From JAAYCI01 sp031551695 (GTDB lineage: Bacteria; Bacillota; Clostridia; Oscillospirales; Ruminococcaceae): a DNA stretch of 25,672 nucleotides. Below, piece after piece: positions 22,518-25,672 of the stretch (the stretch's first letter is position 1; every line of letters starts with the position of its first letter). The position numbers were made by a program, and so were the translations under genes. Below the pieces are notes generated by a model. That model did no database searches. It worked only from the letters and a program-made list of their open reading frames with translations, and had not been told where the DNA came from. The stretch lies in assembly GCA_031551695.1 (NCBI GenBank), contig JAVBNG010000057.1, positions 1 to 25,672 of the forward strand, in the 5' to 3' direction.

Positions 22518-24152
22518 ATGGACGTAGCAGCAGTAGCCGCGCAGGGCGGTGTAATGCCCGCGGTAAGCGGCGGCGGCGCCATGGAGACCGGCGGCATCAG
22601 CTTTGGTGACGTGATGGCCCAAATGGCGGGCAGCGGCGGCGAGCAGGGTGTTATGGCGCAAAGTGCGGCGGCAAGCGGCATGTCCTGGCGGGACATCCAG
22701 GCGGTGATGAACAGCAGCAGCGTGGGCGTGCAAACGGCGGCCCTGGCCGGCCAAAGCGGCCTGACCACGGAAGAAATGCTCGACAGCCTGATTCGGATGA
22801 TTTTGGAAAACGGCAGCACAGACGCGGCAAGTATGTTCAGCGCGAACGGCGGAGGCGGCGTGCAGGACCTGCTGGAACTGGTCATGAAAATGCAGCAGGC
22901 GGCGCAGGACGAAACCGGCGAAGACGGCGAAGTGGACATGAACAGCCAGTTGCTGGCGATGTTGACCCAGTTGGCGGCAATGCAGGGCGCAAACAGTGAA
23001 CAGACCCTGTTCGATTTGATGGTTTCGCAAAATTCGGACGAGGGCATGCAGCAGATGATCGAAGCGCTGCCGAAGGAAGCGCTGCAGGCCCTGATGACGA
23101 CCCCGGCTTATGATAACCGGACGGCGGCGGCGGACCTTTTGGCCGACGCGCAGGCGCAGCACGCGGAAAGCACGGTGGCCCAGAACGTGCAGGCAGCCGG
23201 AACACAGGCGGCTGTGACACCGGACGCGGCCTCCACACAGGGGCAACAAACCCTGATGGAAGGCATGCAACCTGTTTTGCAGCAGGCGGCGGCAGCGGCA
23301 GCCGGAACGGCGGCAAGCGCGGCTGAAACGGCGGCGCAGGCGGCCAAGGCGTTGCAGGCTGAGACCGTGACGCTGGAGACCCAGCAGGCGGCCACGCAGG
23401 ATGAGGCCGGGTTCACAGCACAAAACCAGGCGGCCACAGCAGCCCCCACAGCGCAGCAGGCGGCCCGGCCGGAAGCGGCGCAGGATTTCGCGGACGCGCT
23501 GGTGGAGACGAAGACTGAGGCAGCCCCGGCGCCGCAAGCGGCGGCAGAGGCGGTGAAAACCGAAGCAGCCGAGCCGAAAAGCGCAGATGCGGCCGGGACG
23601 AAGGAAAGCAAACCAACCCTTGAGGACCTGCAGCAGCAGGTAGATTCGGGAATGCACCTGCGCAACACAGCCTTTGCGGCGAACGTAAACGCGCAAAACC
23701 GCGTGCAGCAGGCAGTGCCGGTGTACACCCAGGTGGAAACGCAGGTGCGGCAGGCCGTCAAAGTGGGTGCGGATGAGTTCACCATGAAGCTGACGCCGGA
23801 AGGCCTTGGAGACATCACGGTACAGCTTTCAAAGGTGGCGGACGGCAGTATCAGCCTGAACATCGTGACGAAAGGCGCCGAAGCACAACAGCTCCTCAGC
23901 GAGCAGTTAAACCAGCTGAAAACGGCCCTTGGCGAAATGAACGTGCGCGTGGAGCCGGTGATGACGGAGCAGCAGGCGGCCCTTTTGGCCCAGCAACAGC
24001 AAATGAACCAGAGCGGGGCGCGGCAGCAAAACACCGAACTGCAAGGCGCGGCTTATCACCGTGACGAGCCCCTTGGCGAACAAGCGGTGGAAGAAGCGGC
24101 ACCCGTGCAAGTGAGCGTGCAGGACGACCAATTGCTCGACACTTACATCTAG
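22518..24152 (+). CDS. fliK: Flagellar hook-length control protein FliK
   Basis: A 544-residue protein. Residues 1-200 and especially 220-360 are extremely rich in Ala, Gln, Thr and Glu and look unfolded, as expected for the ruler part of FliK. Residues about 401-482 form the conserved C-terminal Flg_hook domain: DEFTMKLTPEGLGDITVQLSKV, then SISLNIVTKGAEAQQLLSEQLNQLKTALGEMNVRV. FliK measures hook length and switches the export gate from hook to filament substrates. I chose ATG 22518, seven bases after AGGAGGTGG, over the in-frame ATG 22482 upstream. Confidence 0.93.
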   Translation: MDVAAVAAQGGVMPAVSGGGAMETGGISFGDVMAQMAGSGGEQGVMAQSAAASGMSWRDIQAVMNSSSVGVQTAALAGQSGLTTEEMLDSLIRMILENGSTDAASMFSANGGGGVQDLLELVMKMQQAAQDETGEDGEVDMNSQLLAMLTQLAAMQGANSEQTLFDLMVSQNSDEGMQQMIEALPKEALQALMTTPAYDNRTAAADLLADAQAQHAESTVAQNVQAAGTQAAVTPDAASTQGQQTLMEGMQPVLQQAAAAAAGTAASAAETAAQAAKALQAETVTLETQQAATQDEAGFTAQNQAATAAPTAQQAARPEAAQDFADALVETKTEAAPAPQAAAEAVKTEAAEPKSADAAGTKESKPTLEDLQQQVDSGMHLRNTAFAANVNAQNRVQQAVPVYTQVETQVRQAVKVGADEFTMKLTPEGLGDITVQLSKVADGSISLNIVTKGAEAQQLLSEQLNQLKTALGEMNVRVEPVMTEQQAALLAQQQQMNQSGARQQNTELQGAAYHRDEPLGEQAVEEAAPVQVSVQDDQLLDTYI

Positions 24153-24192
24153 CGGTTTCACAGCGTTAACAAGAAAGGAGCAACAGACAAAC

Positions 24193-24963
24193 ATGGGAGA
24201 CATTCGTTTAACAGACTCCGGCGGCACCGTTGTAGGCGGCATCACTGTAAAAACGCCCTATGAGGACAAGGACAGCAAAGGCGTGAAGGTGGAAGACTTC
24301 CTGCAATTGATGATCGCACAGATGTCGAACCAGGACTTCATGAACCCGACCGACGACACCCAGTACGTCACCCAGATGGCGCAGTTTGCCCAAATGGAAA
24401 GCATGCAGGAACTCTCGCACTATTCCCAGACCAACTACGCGCAAAGCCTTGTGGGCAAAACCGTGACTGCGGCCACCTACGGCATTGGCGGCAACGTGAC
24501 GAAAGAGACGGGCGTTGTTGAGAAAATGACCATTTCCTCCGACGAGGGCTTCCTTTTCACCGTGAACGGCAAGCAGTTCAAGCTTAGCCAGCTGATGGAG
24601 ATCAAAGCGGGTTCCGGCACCACTTCGGCAGAGGATATTGATGGTTCGTCCAAAATGCCGCTGATCGTGCAAAGCTCAAATTCCAACAGCATCAGCTTCC
24701 GCTGGCAGGCGCCCACCACGGACGAAGCCAAGCAAAAGGACCTGAACTACAGCGTGTACTATGTGGACGCTACCGACGAAAACGTGAAGTTTGACAGCGT
24801 GGACGACGTGGTGAAGAACGGTACCCTGTCGCAAAAGGGCTTGACGGAGCTGAATGCCGCCGTGAGCGGGCTGGACCCGAACAAGACCTATTTTATCAAC
24901 GTGGTTGTAACGAACAAAGCAGGCGACCAATCGGTATACCAGCACGCAACCTTAAAGACCTGA
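24193..24963 (+). CDS. flgD: Hook cap protein FlgD with fibronectin-III-like C terminus
   Basis: A 256-residue protein. Residues 30-75 are the FlgD cap motif (DFLQLMIAQMSNQDFMNPTDDTQYVTQMAQFAQMESM). Residues 86-138 are the small beta domain of FlgD (LVGKTVTAATYGIGG through QFKLSQLMEI). Residues about 155-254 look like a fibronectin type III domain: W171, Y187, LDPNKTY (227-233) and NKAG (241-244). FlgD caps the growing hook and is absent from the finished flagellum. AAGGAG lies twelve bases before the ATG, somewhat far. Bacillus FlgD is shorter and lacks the last domain. Confidence 0.93.
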   Translation: MGDIRLTDSGGTVVGGITVKTPYEDKDSKGVKVEDFLQLMIAQMSNQDFMNPTDDTQYVTQMAQFAQMESMQELSHYSQTNYAQSLVGKTVTAATYGIGGNVTKETGVVEKMTISSDEGFLFTVNGKQFKLSQLMEIKAGSGTTSAEDIDGSSKMPLIVQSSNSNSISFRWQAPTTDEAKQKDLNYSVYYVDATDENVKFDSVDDVVKNGTLSQKGLTELNAAVSGLDPNKTYFINVVVTNKAGDQSVYQHATLKT

Positions 24964-25004
24964 TAACCTAATGGCAACAATTCCGGGCAAGGAGGCCGGG
25001 AACA

Positions 25005-25406
25005 ATGGCAGACATCGACAGGCTGACAAGGCCAATCACGACCGGTGTGCCTGCAACATCTATTCAGCAGCAGCAGGGAAGCACCGGACAATCCATTCCC
25101 AAGGGCGGCCAAAGCCAGTTTTTAAGCGTATTGCAGCAGCAGCTACAGGCAGGCCGAAGCCTTGAATTTTCAAAACACGCTGTTTCACGCGTACACGAGC
25201 GCAATATCGACGTGAGCGAAACAAACCTCCAGCGCCTGGACGAAGGCATGCGCCTGGCAAAGGAAAAAGGACTTTCGGAAGCGCTTATCCTCATCGACCA
25301 AAGTGCGTACATTGTAAGCGCGGCGAACAGCAAGGTCATCACGGTGGACGGCGACGCAATAAAAGGCAGCGTGTTCACCAACATCGACGGTACCGTCATT
25401 GTATAA
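25005..25406 (+). CDS. TIGR02530-type flagellar operon protein
   Basis: A 133-residue protein. The C-terminal 85 residues, from LEFSKHAVSRVHERNIDVSE through KGLSEALILIDQSAYIVSA to the end GSVFTNIDGTVIV, match the uncharacterised flagellar operon family found between flgD and flgE in many Firmicutes. The N-terminal 40 residues are polar. The molecular role is unknown; its position suggests a part in hook assembly. AAGGAGG lies about ten bases before the ATG. Confidence 0.88.
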   Translation: MADIDRLTRPITTGVPATSIQQQQGSTGQSIPKGGQSQFLSVLQQQLQAGRSLEFSKHAVSRVHERNIDVSETNLQRLDEGMRLAKEKGLSEALILIDQSAYIVSAANSKVITVDGDAIKGSVFTNIDGTVIV

Positions 25407-25432
25407 AACTGGACCTAATGCAGGGAGTTTTA

Positions 25433-25529
25433 TGGGCCCCGATCGACTGACGGGCCCACGGGCGGTATCAATTCACTCGGGAGCCTCGGCGCAAAAACGC
25501 ACCGGCGCTCAAAGACATTATTGTAATGT
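25433..25529 (+). promoter_or_regulatory. Three-hairpin leader upstream of flgE
   Basis: Hairpin one: TGGGCCC (25433-25439) with GGGCCCA (25452-25458). Hairpin two: 25481-25492 with 25499-25510, twelve positions with two mismatches and one wobble, loop AAAAAC. Hairpin three: ACATTA (25515-25520) with TAATGT (25524-25529), directly before the flgE site AAAGGAG (25532-25538). Most of the 139-base gap is therefore structured. No terminator T-tract or known riboswitch consensus is seen. Confidence 0.45.
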
Positions 25530-25545
25530 TTAAAGGAGAATTGAT

Positions 25546-25672
25546 ATGGTACGATCTATGTATTCCGGCGTTTCGGGCCTTCGCGCACATCAGACGCGGA
25601 TGGACACAATCGGCAACAACATCGCCAACGTGAACACGTACGGCTACAAAAGCAGCCGCACGACGTTCCGTG
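25546..25672 (+). CDS. flgE: Flagellar hook protein FlgE (N-terminal 42 residues, cut by window end)
   Basis: An ATG at 25546 with AAAGGAG seven bases upstream opens a frame to the window end. MVRSMYSGVSGLRAHQTRMDTIGNNIANVNTYGYKSSRTTF is the N-terminal signature of the FlgE/FlgF/FlgG family. The position after flgD and the TIGR02530-type gene makes FlgE most likely, since these normally precede flgE; FlgG or FlgF cannot be excluded from 42 residues alone. Confidence 0.88.
   Translation, partial: MVRSMYSGVSGLRAHQTRMDTIGNNIANVNTYGYKSSRTTFR

Noticed and set aside
22488..23696. A 402-codon minus-strand frame opposite fliK
   Set aside because: Shadow caused by the Ala/Gln-rich repetitive codons of fliK; its product is mostly Arg, Leu, Cys and His.
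25407..25545. c-di-GMP riboswitch upstream of flgE
   Set aside because: The region is structured and the context would suit one, but the conserved core of the c-di-GMP-I class could not be found.

Overview
The window comes from a bacterial chromosome, most likely a motile member of the Clostridia (Firmicutes). The order flgM-flgN-flgK-flgL-DUF6470-fliW-csrA, the rplM-rpsI pair, the strong AGGAGG-type ribosome binding sites and several TTG starts all fit that group. The GC-rich third codon positions suggest an Oscillospiraceae-like lineage rather than a low-GC Clostridium; this placement is inference. No rRNA, tRNA, CRISPR array or insertion sequence was seen.

Layout. Positions 1-599 (minus) hold the 5' two thirds of a TtcA-family tRNA-thiolation gene. 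A perfect 17-bp-spaced promoter at 907-935 drives rplM-rpsI (989-1831), closed by a strong terminator. A MATE-family efflux pump follows (1959-3362) and shares a bidirectional terminator with a convergent two-gene operon encoding an orphan ParA ATPase and a ComFB-domain protein (4730 down to 3431). Diverging from that pair is the late flagellar operon flgM, flgN, flgK, flgL, DUF6470 (4986-9218), then a terminator-like hairpin, then fliW-csrA (9378-10108). A minus-strand gene for an unrecognised, possibly degenerate PilZ-like protein (10187-10795) is inserted next, divergent from a small helical-protein gene, a doubtful 48-codon ORF, a very large fliD and fliS (10846-14967). After a terminator and a 340-bp control region carrying two adjacent dyads and a TTGTAA-N17-TATTAT promoter, the basal-body/hook operon runs flgB, flgC, fliE, fliF, fliG, fliH, fliI, fliJ, fliK, flgD, a TIGR02530-type gene and the start of flgE, which is cut by the window end.

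How the genes work together. The right half encodes rod (FlgB, FlgC, FliE), MS ring (FliF), switch (FliG), the export ATPase complex (FliH, FliI, FliJ), and hook length and capping factors (FliK, FlgD). The middle encodes junction proteins (FlgK, FlgL), filament cap (FliD), export chaperones (FlgN, FliS) and two checkpoint regulators: FlgM, an anti-sigma-28 factor, and the FliW-CsrA partner-switch controlling flagellin translation. Flagellin itself is not in the window.

The less ordinary parts are the ParA-ComFB pair next to flgM, the unknown minus-strand gene between csrA and fliD, a FliD roughly twice normal size built from tandem repeated modules, a FlgD ending in a fibronectin-III-like domain, a FliF with an EF-hand-like loop, a CsrA with a long basic tail, and structured leaders before fliW, fliI, fliK and flgE. 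I found no wholly new system that the sequence alone can prove; the ParA-ComFB pair plus the PilZ-like gene is the best candidate for undescribed flagellar control.
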